64,000 nt of DNA from Edaphochlamys debaryana (Eukaryota; Chlorophyta; Chlorophyceae; Chlamydomonadales). Shown piece after piece: positions 22,601 to 34,400 of the stretch. Position 1 is the stretch's first letter; every line of letters starts with the position of its first letter. The notes under the pieces are model-generated. The model made no database searches, had not been told where the DNA came from, and saw only the letters and a list, made by a program, of their open reading frames with translations. The stretch is taken from NCBI GenBank assembly GCA_016858145.1, contig JAEHOE010000122.1, forward strand, positions 310,001-374,000. The letters run 5' to 3'. Both the position numbers and the translations under genes were made by a program.

Positions 22601-25599
22601 CGTAGTAGTGCTCAGTCACCAGCATGTCGTGCACGAAGGCAAGGGACACGCCCTGACAGGGGGAGGGGGGGGGGAGGGGGGAGGTGAGGGTGATAGGGGG
22701 GGTGAAGGAGATACCGGGCAGAGGGTGTTATGTTGGCCCGTGACACGTCCGGTCAGACCTCACCCCTCGACACCACCCCGGCCCCGCTTCTCCTGCAATC
22801 CTCCTCTTGCTCATTCTCCTCTTCCACACGACTGCCCCCCTCCCCGTCTGCCAGTTCTCCCTCTCCTTCCCCCCCCCCCCCCACCTTGAGCGGGTGGGTG
22901 GTGGTGTGCAGCAGCTCCCCCCCCTCCCCGAACTCGAAGAAGCGCAGGGCGGTGCCGCCGAAAGAGGTGGAGGTGGAGAAGCCCACCCAGCGGGGGCGGC
23001 CCTCGGGCTCGGCCTGGGGGGGGAGGGGGGGGGCCGTGTGGCAGGGATGAGTGTGTGCCCAGGTGCTCGGGTAAGGGGAGGCAAGCCTGTGTGGAGGCAG
23101 GTGGAGGTAGGGGGGTAGGGGGGTGGGCCGCAGGTCAGCAGCAGTGCAGGCGGTCAGCCCCACAACGGACGCTCGGGCACCTCAGGACACTCTCGCCGTC
23201 TCACGTGCAGGCCCCGCACCCCAACTCTGCCATCCCCGGGCCCGCACCTCTGCCGGCGTGACCCGGTAGTGCCCCCCGAAGGTGGTCTGCCCCTCCAGCG
23301 CCCCGCCCAGGCGGCTCTCGCCCCGGGTCTCCAGGCTGGACGGGTCCAGGGCGTACGGCAGCCCGGCCTGAGGGGGGGAGGGGGGTCAGGGAAAGGAGGG
23401 GGGGTTTCAGGGAGCAGTGTACGGTAGTTGCAGTTTGGGCTACGTTTAGGCTCAGTGCGGGGGGGGGGGGAAAGAGCAAAAGCGGCTCCCAAGACGGGAT
23501 GGGTCCCGGCTCAAGGGCGGTGACAGGACCCCGGGGTTGCGAGGTGAGCCCCGCCCCGTGCAAGTGCCCGCCACAATGCCCACCGCAACGTCATGGCTAG
23601 CTATCAAGCCGGCTGCCCCCCGCCCCCTGGGCACCCCTTAGCTCCGCACCCCTCACCTCCCACAGAGCGAAGAGCTTGTCAGCCCACCTGCAGCACGGGG
23701 GTGGGGGATGGGGGAAGGGCAGGCAGCGGTGGCGGGGTCAGAGACAGGGCCCGGGCACGCGGTAGACAGTGCCATCCCTCGACTCCCCAGCTGTTCCCTG
23801 CAGTTTATGTCGAGAGCTCCACCGAATCCAGCCATTGCCCTGTCTCACACTTTCTCCGCCTTTCTGTTCCCCTTGCTCTCCCCTTCCTCCTCCGCTCTTT
23901 CCGCATTACACCCCCTCTCCCCCCCCCCACCGGATGACCCCCGTGTTGGCCACGTTTTTGAAGGCCAGGTCAAAGGGGTTGAACCAGGGGGAGCCGTCGG
24001 CGGAGCCCCTCGTGAAGGAGTTGCGGTACAGGGGGCGACCCGCGTCCTGGGGTGGTTGGGGGGAGGGAGGGGAAGGCGGGGTGGGGGCAGGAAGGAGAGC
24101 GGGAGGGTATGAGCGCACAAGGCACGGCGGGTGCAGATGCATGGGGCTATGCTGGGCGTGCGAGAGAACGCACCGAACCATCCCAAATGTGCCTCAACCG
24201 CCTTCGGTCTCCTTTGCGCTGCCGCACATCCGCCCCAGCCCCTGCGGATCCCACGCCCCTCCGTGTCCATCACGCCCTCCCGGGCCCGCCCCCGGCTAAC
24301 ACCGTCCATCTCCTCACCGCCCCACCCCCCCAGCCCTGCCCCTCACGCCCCCGCCCCACCCCCAAGTCAACCCCCCACCCCACCCCGCTCCCATCCCCCC
24401 GCCCCCACCTGCTCCTTGACGAAGCCCTCTGTGCGCACGTAGCGGTTGCGGAAGAAGGCGCCCCCCTCCCGGAACCCCAGCGACAGGACCATGCCGTCGC
24501 CGTCAAACAGGTGGCGCTTGTAGCGGGGGTTGTTGACCTGCGGGGTGGGGGGTGGGGGAGGGGTTGGGGGGTGGGGGAGGGGTTGGGGGGTGGGGGAGGG
24601 GTCGGGGGGTATGAGGGGCGCCGTGTGTGTAGGGGGGGCCGTGGCAAGTAGGGGGCAGGTTTCTTCAGGGGCTTGATTGGAATGCATGTAATGAATGTAA
24701 ACTCCGTACCTGTAGGGCGGGCCCGTTCCGGAAGTACGTGCCGTACAGCTCGGGCGGGATCGTGCCCTCGACCTGCACGCGCAGGGGAGGGGCTTAGACT
24801 ACTGGTGGGGCCCATATGCAGCACCCTTGGGCCGCATCCATTCTCTGACGAGCTTCCGCCCGTCAGAGCCGCGCCGCAAATCCGCAGTCCCAACCGAGCT
24901 CCCTTCTCCCAGCCATCCTGCCGTCCTCCCTGTACTCAGCTGCACCCTGCACCCTCCGCCTGGCTGCGCCCTCTGCCTCCCAGCGGCGTCAAAGCTCTCT
25001 CCCATGCCAGGCCCACCGGGGCCCACCCCGGGCCCAGGCCCAGGCCCAGCGCCTCACCCATGCCGGGTCCACCCAGTAGGCGTACTCGTGCAGCAGCGAG
25101 GAGTAGAGCGTGCGGTGGTCCTCGATGAGGGCCGCTGGGGGGAGGGGGAGGGCAGGGGTGAGGCGTGTGGGGGGGGGGGGGGGCCGAGGGAGTGAGCCCG
25201 GGGGCGAAGGCGCAGCGGGGACCGAAGCGGGGGAAAGAGGTTCCGGGTCCGCGGGGTTTGTGGCACTGCGCGAGGCGGGAGCCACGCACCCGAGCTGACA
25301 CCTCGGTCAGACCTCGTCCCCGCTCACCCGTCACCGGCTGCCCCGTCGATACGCTGTCAGGGGGCGTCGCGTTGGCGTTCGACGTCACGGCGTCGCTGGT
25401 GGACGTCTTACTGGTGGTCGCGGGTGCCTCCGGGCTGGCAACGCGCACTGCGGATGGCGTGGCGCGAGCGCACCCTCGGCAAGTGAGCGACACCGGCCTC
25501 CATTACCCAACATGCAGCAAGGAAGACGACGAGCAGCCCCAGGTGCCACAACCCGGGTCGGCCAGTCCTCACCAGCCACGCGACGAGGGCTCGCGGCAT
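19631..25599 (-). CDS. Carotenoid cleavage dioxygenase (ACO/CCD family), about 648 aa
   Basis: Non-haem iron enzyme that splits a double bond of carotenoids or apocarotenoids with O2. Exons 5' to 3': 25599-25494, 25447-25328, 25134-25058, 24772-24710, 24537-24409, 24046-23931, 23687-23657, 23367-23248, 23013-22885, 22652-22551, 22116-22054, 21895-21856, 21706-21491, 21325-21138, 20386-20235, 20085-19944, 19783-19631. Family blocks: [52 protein letters not shown]. The four iron histidines are visible: H247 (GGHYRVTP), H305 ([10 protein letters not shown]), H381 ([11 protein letters not shown]), H619 (LPAGLHGSW). The exon 11 donor is GC (22053-22052), not GT, because only that join keeps the frame into VILIPRP. 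The N-terminus is the weak point: a hydrophobic segment ([14 protein letters not shown]) needs a 46-base intron to reach exon 2. Substrate and compartment cannot be read from sequence. The gene shares its 5' region with the divergent 2OG oxygenase. Confidence 0.9.
20541..21117 (-). repeat. Long G-rich minisatellite in the dioxygenase gene (GGGGAGGGAGC type)
   Basis: The intron between exons 21325-21138 and 20386-20235 is almost pure pyrimidine on + for over 500 bases: first cctcc(cc)t units, then ctccctccccg units repeated with small variations. On the transcribed RNA this is G4AG3-type repeat, able to form G-quadruplexes. Confidence 0.9.
24541..24612 (+). repeat. Three-copy 22-base G-rich repeat in a dioxygenase intron
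   Basis: The unit ggtgggggaggggttggggg is repeated three times head to tail just upstream of the acceptor of the exon 24537-24409 (minus strand), so the RNA is C-rich there. Confidence 0.8.
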
Positions 25600-26159
25600 G
25601 CTGCCGAAAGGGTGCGACGCCAGAACTGCCGACCGGGCGTCCCGTATGCCCTCGAGCGGATACCTGCCCCCCTCGCAGCATGTTCTGTGGTGAGTAACCG
25701 GTGCAAGCTTGAGAAACGCGTAAGCGGTCCGAGCGTCAGAGCTGCCGAAGGGCTGGCGCACGTAACCGCAGGTAGAAAGGAGAGCAGGGATGAAAAGGCG
25801 ACTGCGTTCTCTCGGTATGCGGCACAATGGGTGAGTCCGGAGTCGGAGCTGGTCCTGGACCTCGCGTCCACTCGATGCAGCACCGCACATGACAGCGGCA
25901 AAACGCTCTCCCAACCTGCTTGCTAGATAACGCTGCATCACATGCGCTGCAATCACGCTAGAAGCCGGCACAGTGCAGACCCGTACCGGCGCGACAGTCC
26001 TTGCGCAAGCTGCTTCCAATTTGCCGCAACTCTCGAGCTGCGTCGAAAGTAGCTGTATACAGGGAAAACCTCGAAACAGCTGCATATCGTGGGTGGTGGT
26101 CAGCCATTGCGCGCTTTGTGGCGGCAGGCCGCCTCGCGCAGCGCCTCGGCGGAGCGGCC
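25600..26159. promoter_or_regulatory. Divergent promoter, dioxygenase / 2OG oxygenase
   Basis: About 560 bases separate the two proposed start codons, which point away from each other. A tgtatac element at 26052-26058 is the only TATA-like string noticed, and it suits the + gene. The + frame is open back to 26001, so the 2OG start could lie further upstream. Confidence 0.5.
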
Positions 26160-29100
26160 ATGACGGCCCTCGCCAGCCGCAACGGCGCAGTCAGCGGGAC
26201 GCTGTGCGACCGGGTCCACAGAGCCCCAGCCCACGTCCGAGCCGCTGCAGCCTCGCTCAGCACCTCAGCCCCCCCTGCGCTACCCCAGCCTGCGCCCGCC
26301 GCTGCAGCGCCCCTTTCCCTCGGCTGCTCCATCGTCCGCGCCCTGACCCCCACGCCCCGACCCCACCTCTTAACGCCTCCGGCTTCAGCTCTGCACCCCA
26401 GCGGCAGCGCCGCTGCCGCCGGCAACTGCCTGCCGGCGCCGTCGGCGCGGCGGGCCGGCTGGGCCGCCGCCAGGGGCCCATGGCGCAGCCTGGCGGCGGC
26501 GTCGACGTCAGCGGGGGCTGAGGCGGCAGCTCAACCCTCCACGTATGCTGATACGGGCCCGGGCTCGGACTCTGTGCGAGGGACGGGGGCAGGGACGCCC
26601 GAGGGCCAAGAGCCGGGGCCGAGGGCATCGACCAGCGGCCGGCCTCCCCGGCGGCAGTCGGGCGGGAAGCGCGCCTCGGCCACATCAGCATCCCGCCGTA
26701 CGGCAAACCGCGGTGGCCAGCTGGACGAGCTCGATGCCGTGCTGTTCGTGGGGTTCCACCCGGAGGAGATGGAGCTGGTACGGCAGAACCTGCCGTCCCT
26801 GTTCGTACCCGACGAGGACGAGTCGGACGACGGCAAGGCTTGCCTCATCGGTGACGTCACCCTCGACATGCTGTCGTACACTGTGCCTGCCGTACTGAAG
26901 CAGCTGCTGCGGACGAGCAAGGACGGGCCAGCGGCTGGGGCGTCGTCGCCGGAGGAGGACGGCGCCGCGGCGGCAGCCGAAGCCGCCAGCACCGGCGGCG
27001 GCGGCGAGGTGGCGGTGGCGGCGGGGCGGGTGGTGCTGCTGGTGGGCGCGGCGGCGCAGGCGGCCGGCGGGGCCCTGAACGACCACCTGGCCGAGTGGGG
27101 GGTGGTGCCGGCCCTCATCGCGGGCTACTCGAGCGAGTGAGAGCGCGGGGCGCTAGCCCCAAGCCCAGGGGGGGGGCGGCAGAACGGGGGTTGGGATGGT
27201 AGCATATGGTACGAGGCCGGCAGGGCGCACGGTGTCTGGAGCACAAGAATGCGCGGGTTGGAGGTCGGTGCACCCGGCGCCCCCTCTCACCGTCGGCTCC
27301 ACCACCCCCTCTCCAACGCCCATCCACACACACCCCACACACCCCCACCCACCCCCCCGCAGCAAGTCCTCCGTCCCCCTGGCCCAGCTGGTGGCCTCCC
27401 TGCGCCAGGCCCACGCCCGCTACTACGAGCTGCTGCAGCCCGTGACGCTGGAGCCCCTGCCGGGCCTCACGGGGCCCAGGCCGGGCCCAGACGGGCCCGG
27501 TGCCTCCGCTCCGGCGGAGGGCAAGCGGCGGCGGGGGCGGAAGGCGGCGGAGCTGACAGCTGCGGCTGAGGCCGCAACGGAAGGGGCGGCGGCGGCTGCG
27601 GCGGCGGCGGACGCTGGGGCGGAGGCGGCGGAGGCTCGCGCCGCTGCCCACCTGGCGGTGCTGGCGGACACCCGTGTGGTGCTGAATGCGGCGCTGGACG
27701 CGGGGGAGGTGCCCAGCATACACGGTGAGGGGTGGGGAGGCTTGTGAGGGGGTGGGGGGGCGGGGCTTGGGGGGGAGTTGGGGGCTTGGGGCTTGGTGGG
27801 AGCCGCTTGTGGGGCAGCAGCAAGTGTGGGACGTGCGGGCGCGGTTTGTGTGCGGCAGGGCGGGGTTTGGGGTGGCCGCGCAATGCTTGACTAGGCTTGG
27901 TGGGGAGTCGCGGATGGACAGGCGGCACATGACGCGGTGGGGGATGCTAACTAACCGGCTAACCGGCTACGGCGTGCAGGCACGTACCGCCGTGACGCCG
28001 GCCACGTGGTCGTACTTGACGGTTTGCTGAGCGAGGCGGAGCGGTTGGAGCTGTTGGACTGCCTCACGGCGCCGGGGCACAACCACCAGGTGAGAGGGGG
28101 GGGGGGCGTGTGCGGTCTAGACGGGGTTGGGGGGATGGGAAGGGGGACAGACACCCAAGGCTGGGGAGCGGACTTAGGGGAGTGTAAGAAGGCCGAGGGG
28201 CCCAAACGGACAAGACGTCGGACGGTTCCTAACGCTGTTCGGCAATTCCGCCACCCCACCCCTCCCGCTCCCTCTCCCGCAGGGCCCTCCCCCCGAGTCC
28301 AAGTGGGACATGGGCTGCGTGGACCGAGAGGGTGGGGGGGGGGGGGCTGGGGTACACAGTATTTGGGACTTGGCGTCGCGCAGTCGGAGAGAGGGAACGA
28401 CCCTCCCTGCGACATTGTCGTTCCTTCTCAGCTCAAACCCTCCCTGTACGCACCACCCACCACCCCCATGCCTCCCCCCTCCCCCCCTCCATCTCTCCCC
28501 CCCAGGCGACCGCGCCACTTGGGGCCTGCGGCCCGAGGTGCTGGCCTCCCTGCTGGAGGCGCCCCCGCCCCCCGTGGTGGCGCTGCAGGTGAGGGGGGCG
28601 GGGGGGTAGGGGGGAGCTCGAGGAAGGGTAGGGAGCTGGGGATAGGGAGATGGAGTCGCCCCCGCCCTCAATGGTGTTGCGGCAGGTTGGGGGGGCGGAA
28701 GGGTTTGGAGGGGGAGGAGGGAGGGAAAGCGGTAGAGGGAAGGCGCTGTCCAGGGGAGAAAGGCATCCCCCTCACACGTCACACACCCTCCCTGCCGTCA
28801 CCCCCAGACCCGGCTGGCCGCCATCTACCCCGAGTACGACATCTGCCACATGCCCGCAGACAAGGTACGGCACCCGCATGCTGTGCGCTGAGCATGCAAT
28901 GGAAAGGGTGTGCTGCTAGCAAAGCAACCTGCCAGCCCCCTTCACCGGCACCCGGGTCGATACCAGCCCTCTTCTTCACACACAGCCCACTGCCCTCCTC
29001 TCCCGCCTCCCTCCCCACCCCCCATTGCTCCACCCCTGGCATCGGGCTCGCCGGCTGCCGCCTTTTCCTCCTCCGCTTGACAAAGTGCTTCATCTCCTCC

Positions 29101-30661
29101 CGCCCTCCACTCAGATCTCCGACGACCCCCCGAACGCCGACGGCGAGGGCACCCCCCTCAGCTGCTTCGTGGGCAACGCGGTGATGCACGGCGACCCCTG
29201 CGCATGGCACTGCGACGCAGACCCCGCCACGCTGCCGCCCCACTCGCCCTGGGTCCACAACTTCGGATACTACCACAACCGGTGGGATAAGGCGGGGGAA
29301 GGGAGGGCATTGGGGGGGGGGAGTCATAAAGGGGGGCTGCGCGGCGCCTCTACTTTGCGGTTGGAACTCCCTGTGTCTGCGCCTCCTGCCTTGGCCCGCC
29401 TGCCCCCGCCCCTCTAGGACGAGGCGGGGGGGGGGGGGCTTGGCCGTAGGAGGGGACTGCGAGGGAACTCTATTGCAAGGTTCTGGAGGTTGTTGGCAAG
29501 CAGACCTGCGGCACGCCTGCCTCGCTGCGTCGTCTTGCAACCTGTACTCTGGCGCTTCCCCCGGCCCCCCTTGTCTCTCCCCCCCCCAGGGAGGTGGGTC
29601 GGCCGCTGTTCGTAACGGTGCTCATATACCTGAACGACACGTGGGAGGAGGACTGGCACGGTGGGGGCCTGGGGGTTGGCGGAAGGGGCGGGGTGGAGAG
29701 GGCGCGCAGGGGACTGGCATGGGTAGGGGACTAGGGGTAAGAGGGGAGGGAGCAGAGGACAGAGCCAGAGACCTCGCTCGAGGCTCGAGGCGTCGTTCAC
29801 GGCCACCACGTGTGAGGCCCACTCCTGAGTTCTGGAGACCAAGACCCAGACCCTCAAAAGACGGAATCCTTGCCTTCCCCTCCCCTCCCTCCCCCAGCCG
29901 AGACGCTCTTCCTCGACCCCGAGGCGGCCCTGGGCCTATTCGTGCGCCCCGCGCCCGGCAGGTGGGGCAGGGGCAGGGGGGGTGGGGTAGGGCCATGCCC
30001 GGTGGCAGCTGTGCAGCTTGACAACCTGGCTGGGCTTGCAACCCTCCAAATGGCCTGATTCATGACGCTCCTGCTGAGGCCGCGGCACCACAACAGCTCC
30101 CTCTCTCCTGCCCCCTTCTATCCTTCCGCCCTTGCTCACCCCTTCCTTACCCCCCGCTTACCCATTCTCCAATGCTCCGAAGATCACCCCCTCTTACCCC
30201 ACCACCACTCCCCCCCCCCCCAGGGTGGTGCTCATGGAGCAGGACGTGCCCACTCCGTTCCTCCGTTGACCCTACACGCCCCTCTCTTCGCCTCCTTCTC
30301 CCCCTCTTAACCCCCACCCCCCAGGGTGGTGCTCATGGAGCAGGACGTGCCGCACCGCATCTCAGCGCCCTCCGCCGCCGCCCCCGGGCCCCGCTACTCC
30401 CTGGTCTGGAAGCTGGTCTGGCTGCCCAAGCCGGGCACGGCGGCGGCGGGGGGGCCCCCCGCGGGCTCGTCCGGGGGCGGCAAGGGCAGCGGCAAGGGGA
30501 GGGGCAGGGGCAAGGGCGGACGTGGGAAGGGGCCGGAGGCCGAGGAGGGGGAGGGGCAGGAGGAGGGGGGGTACCAGAGCATCTGCCGGCCCGAGTGGGG
30601 CGAGCCGGTGCGGATAGGCTCCGCCAATCGGTCAACCGGAGTGCCCGCCTTCCAGCGCTAG
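26160..30661 (+). CDS. 2-oxoglutarate/Fe(II)-dependent oxygenase, about 758 aa
   Basis: Non-haem iron dioxygenase that uses 2-oxoglutarate and O2 to hydroxylate a substrate. Exons: 26160-27136, 27363-27724, 27980-28089, 28283-28331, 28506-28588, 28808-28864, 29115-29281, 29590-29660, 29898-29961, 30325-30661. The catalytic core is in the last four: H578-x-D580 (AWHCDADP), then RPLFVTVLIYLNDTW, then distal H657 (QDVPHRIS) and an Arg in PRYSLVWKL that would bind 2-oxoglutarate. This triad order matches the prolyl-4-hydroxylase-like group. The first 70 residues are Ala/Arg/Ser-rich and look like a transit peptide. Residues about 195-260 (LDAVLFVGFHPEEMELVRQN, LIGDVTLDMLS) form a separate conserved-looking domain I cannot name. 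The C-terminus has a Gly/Lys/Arg tail. A copy of the last intron-exon boundary lies about 101 bases upstream. Substrate unknown. The start was chosen as the first ATG followed by a plausible presequence; 26001 is an alternative. Confidence 0.85.
30187..30351 (+). repeat. Duplicated intron end and exon start in the 2OG oxygenase
   Basis: The string cagggtggtgctcatggagc and the ten bases after it occur at 30221-30250 and again at 30322-30351, each preceded by cccctcttacccc-like sequence. The downstream copy is the real acceptor of the last exon. Using the upstream copy would read nine correct codons, diverge and stop at 30267-30269, losing H657 and the C-terminus. Confidence 0.9.
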
Positions 30662-30802
30662 CGCTAGTGCCTGGGGTAGATGCACGGTGGCACAGAAACG
30701 GACTGGTCCGGATTGCAGTGCCATAAAGTGGAGTTGAGTGGGGCGAGCGGTACTTGCTGGCACGAAACGGACAGGACGGGACAGGACAGACGGGTGTGGT
30801 GG

Positions 30803-30807
30803 TGTAA
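30803..30807 (+). terminator. Candidate TGTAA poly(A) signal of the 2OG oxygenase
   Basis: First TGTAA after the stop, about 145 bases downstream; a second copy lies at 30882-30886. Either could serve. Confidence 0.5.
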
Positions 30808-31425
30808 AGAGGGGCGAGCGGTGAGGGTTGGATCAGGAGCATGGACTGGTGCCCTGATGGCCCCTGCTGGCCCCTGGCCCCTGTAACAAGAGCTGCAAGA
30901 GTACTCTTCCGTTTGACCCGGAGCATGGAGGCCAGAGCTGTGCTCCGAGCCCGAACGCCCAGGTTTCATGCAAGCCAAGAGGTATCGCTGCTCTTTAGCA
31001 GAGCCCCCTCACTGGACAATCTCATCGTCGCCGCTACAGCACCGCCCATTGGACGTGTGCCCGACCCTCCTGCCCTCTTGAGTCTTGTGTTCCCTCGCTT
31101 CGACGGCGGCTCCTGCCTTGTCCCACCCGCCCTCGAGATCCCGCAGCCCCGCATCAGTGGATGCTTGCCAGCGCCCGGCCGCCTGCACAGCAACCACCTC
31201 ATCGCACCTTCAGCTCACACCTCTGCCATGCCGTGCCGAGCCATACAGTACCGTACTACCGTTGCTACCGCCGCCACGCCTCAGCCGCCACCGCTTCAGC
31301 CCGTCTCCTTACGCCAGGGCTTGGGAGAGCACACCGCACCCGCCCATCTCCCCCGCTCCTCGCGCTCCCTCTGCCCACCACCCGCCCCCTCCCTTCCTCC
31401 CTCTCCCTCCTCTCCCCCTCCCCCC
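30808..31425. other. Convergent 3' region, 2OG oxygenase / glycosyltransferase
   Basis: No coding exon is convincing. Apart from the second + TGTAA at 30882-30886 I see no defined site, and no minus-strand TGTAA was found for the glycosyltransferase transcript. Confidence 0.4.
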
Positions 31426-34400
31426 CTACCACGCCCCCTCCCCGTCCAGCCCCGGCACCGCCACCGCCGTCCCAAAGCTCGTGGCCACCTTTGGGGGTGA
31501 GGGATGGGAGAGGATTGCGGTGGTTGTTTGTGCAGCAGACAATGTGGAGCCTGGGGGGGGAGTCCTTCGGCTGTCCTCTCCCTCTTTTCCCCCACTTCAC
31601 CCCCCACCCCTTCTCACGTGGAAGCGCTGCGACACGGCCCCGAACAGCGCACTGGAGGCGCCCACGTGCTGCACCAGGGCGGGGGCCAGTGTCAGCAGGT
31701 AGCACCTGGGGGGGGGAGAGGGGGGGAGGGAGGGGCATGGAGGAGGCGGATGCACGTGTGTGAGGGGCTCCAGAGGGTCCGGGCTCCAGGCAAGAACAAG
31801 GTCACAGCCGGCACGGGGGTTCTTCCGTGTGGGCGCCCCTGCTCCCTCACCTGCGGTTGGGGTCGCCGCCGGTCTCGTTCCGTGCGCCCGGGTCCCGCTC
31901 CGCCCCGGGCCCCGCCACCCCCAGCGCCACCGCCCGGGGGCCGTGCACGCGGGCGGGCTCGCAGGCGGGGCCCGAGGCGGTGGGCGCCCCGGCGGGGGGC
32001 GGCAGGGGGGGGATGCCCGCGCACCCCCGGCGCTGCAGGTGCCGCACCTGGGGCCCAGGGCGAAGAGCGTGCGAGGAGCGTGGTGGGACTGCACAGGGCT
32101 AAGCAAAGGCGTCCTTGCTGCGTGTCTTGGACATTTGGTTTGCCATGACCGTTGATGTGCCTCCCGCCAATCCAACCCCCTTCCGCCCCCGCTGCCCCCC
32201 TTTCCCCCCCTCACCAGCTCGATGTCCTGCAGCCCGTCCTGCCCCGCGCACCCCGCCATGACCTCCCGGTAGTGGGCCATGAGGCTGCGCCGCACGCCGG
32301 GGGAGTACAGCAGGCCCTGGGGGGAAGGCAAAAGGGGGGAAGGGGCGCGAGCGTTGCCACTCCTGCATGCCTCCCTTTCTCCCCCTGGCAACCACATGCC
32401 CTTGCCTTGACCCCAGTCTCCCCAACGGCCCCCCAAGCACCCGGTCCCGAGCGGAGCCCACCTGCGAGCCCCAGGACCAGCGCTCCGGCACCAGCGTCAG
32501 CCGCCCCTCCGCCCCCTCCGCCCCCGGACCGGCGCCGGCGCTGACGGACGCACGGACCGAGGGCGCTGCCGGCCCCTGCCCCGGCCGCCCTCCCTCATCC
32601 TTGGCCCCCTGCGGGCCCGTGTGGGCCCCGCTCGGGCCCCTCAGGAAGGCGGCGGGGAACTTGGCCATGACCTCCCCCACGGGCTGCGGCACCATGCCGG
32701 GGTTGTACAGGCTCACGGCGTAGTCGGGGCCCGAGGGGCCCGAGGGGGCCGAGGGGGGGGCGGAGGAGTTGACGGCTGCGGGTAGGGCCTGGCGTGACGG
32801 GATGTGGGTGAGGGTGAGGGGCCGGCGAAGCGGTATTCAGAAATAAGGGAGGCCGTGCGGCTGTAAGAGCAGGGGCGCGGCTTGGCTTGGACTACGCCGC
32901 ATGCCGCACGCCGCACGCCGCACGCCGCACGCACCCTCAGCATGCGCAGCAGGCAGGCCATGCGCTGCGCGAAGTGGGGGGCCAGGAGCACGTCGGCCTG
33001 CGGGGGAGGGGAGGGGGATAAGTTGGGAGAAAATGCAAAGAGGTGAGGTCACGGGGTGACTGGATGAGCAATGGTCGTTCTTGCTTTTAGCTTTCCGGCA
33101 GTCTCCTCCAACCTCCTTCCCCCCTCCCCTCTTGCCACCCACCTCGATGACCAGCAGTGGTAGCTCCCTGAGGGCCTCGTTGCCCTCCTCCTCCGCCACC
33201 TGAACAACACCAGTAGGGAAAGGGGAGATGGGCACCGGACGAGGAAAACTTGCCTGCCGATAGACCCAGCTGGCACTCGCTACGACCTGCCAGACCTCAG
33301 TCCCCTCTTTGACCCCCCCTCCCCCTCCCCCTCCCCCCCTTTCCCCCTCCGTTCCCTCCTTTCCCCCCCCCCCCACCTGGTCCGGCACGTGGAAGACCTG
33401 GTAGTAGTTGGCAAGCACGTCGCCCACACGCACCTGGGGACGGAAGGGGGGTGGGGGGCGAGGGCACAACCTTCAAGACTGTTTTGGCATGTGCGTTCAC
33501 GGGTCGCACCCACGTCCACGCTGCGGCACGGGCCCCACCTCTTGGGGAAGGTACCGCACCCGGATGGGGGGCAGGGCCCCGACCGGCCGGCCCCCTGCCC
33601 CTGCCCCTGCGCCCGCCGCCTGCGCCCCGCCGGGCCCGGCGCGAGGCCGCTCACGGTCCCGCCGTGGGCCCGGGGTAGGCCCGCCCGGGCCCCGCTCGTA
33701 CAGGCGCAGGTTCTCCAGCAGGCTGAAGGACGAGCCCCGGGGCACTGCTGGGCCTGGCTTGGGCCCCGCCGAAGGGCCCGCGGGCGCTGGGACGCTCTTC
33801 ACGACCACTGCTTTTGGCGGCGGCGGGGTTGTCTGGCTGGAGGCGGCGGCGGCGGCGGCAGGGGCAGGCACCGGCGAAGGCGCCATCACGGCCGCCGCCG
33901 CGGGCTCAACCCCCGCCCCCGCCTGCTGTGTTGCTCCTGGGCTCGACCCCGCGGATGCGTTTGCCGGAGGCGCAGAGGCGGGGGCCTGCAGGGCCCTACG
34001 GCGCCTCCCCGACAGAGATCGCCGTGCCTTGATCTTGGGAGAGGGCAGGGACAGGGCCTGAAGCGGGACCGCCTCCACGCCTGGATCGTCCCAGAAGCTG
34101 GGCCCGGCTGGGCCCGGGCCTTGACCGGCGGCGGCATCCGGGCCCCTGCTCGCGGCAACGGCAGGTTGCTCTGCCATTGTCTTCCCGCCTGTTGCGCCCA
34201 CCCCTCCGCTGGTGCTGCCCGCAACCGCCGTTCCTGCCCCTGCCCCCGGCCCTCTCCCTGCCCCTGACGCCGGCTCAGCCCTTGCGCCACCGCTGGCCCC
34301 CGCAGCTGCTCCCGCGGCCGCTGTCGGAACGCTCTCGGCGGGCCCTGCGGCTGGCGCTGCCGCACCCCCAGCCCCAGCCCTGGGTCCGGGTCCCGCTCCC

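Noticed and set aside
23248..23367. Apparent loss of the first iron histidine in the dioxygenase
   Set aside because: The usual AHP motif is not present, but GGHYRVTP aligns with the AHPRIDP form of related enzymes, so the ligand is H247.
32867..32951. Repeated gccgcac units near the donor of a glycosyltransferase exon
   Set aside because: Too short and simple to be more than a local slippage repeat; no effect on the reading frame is evident.
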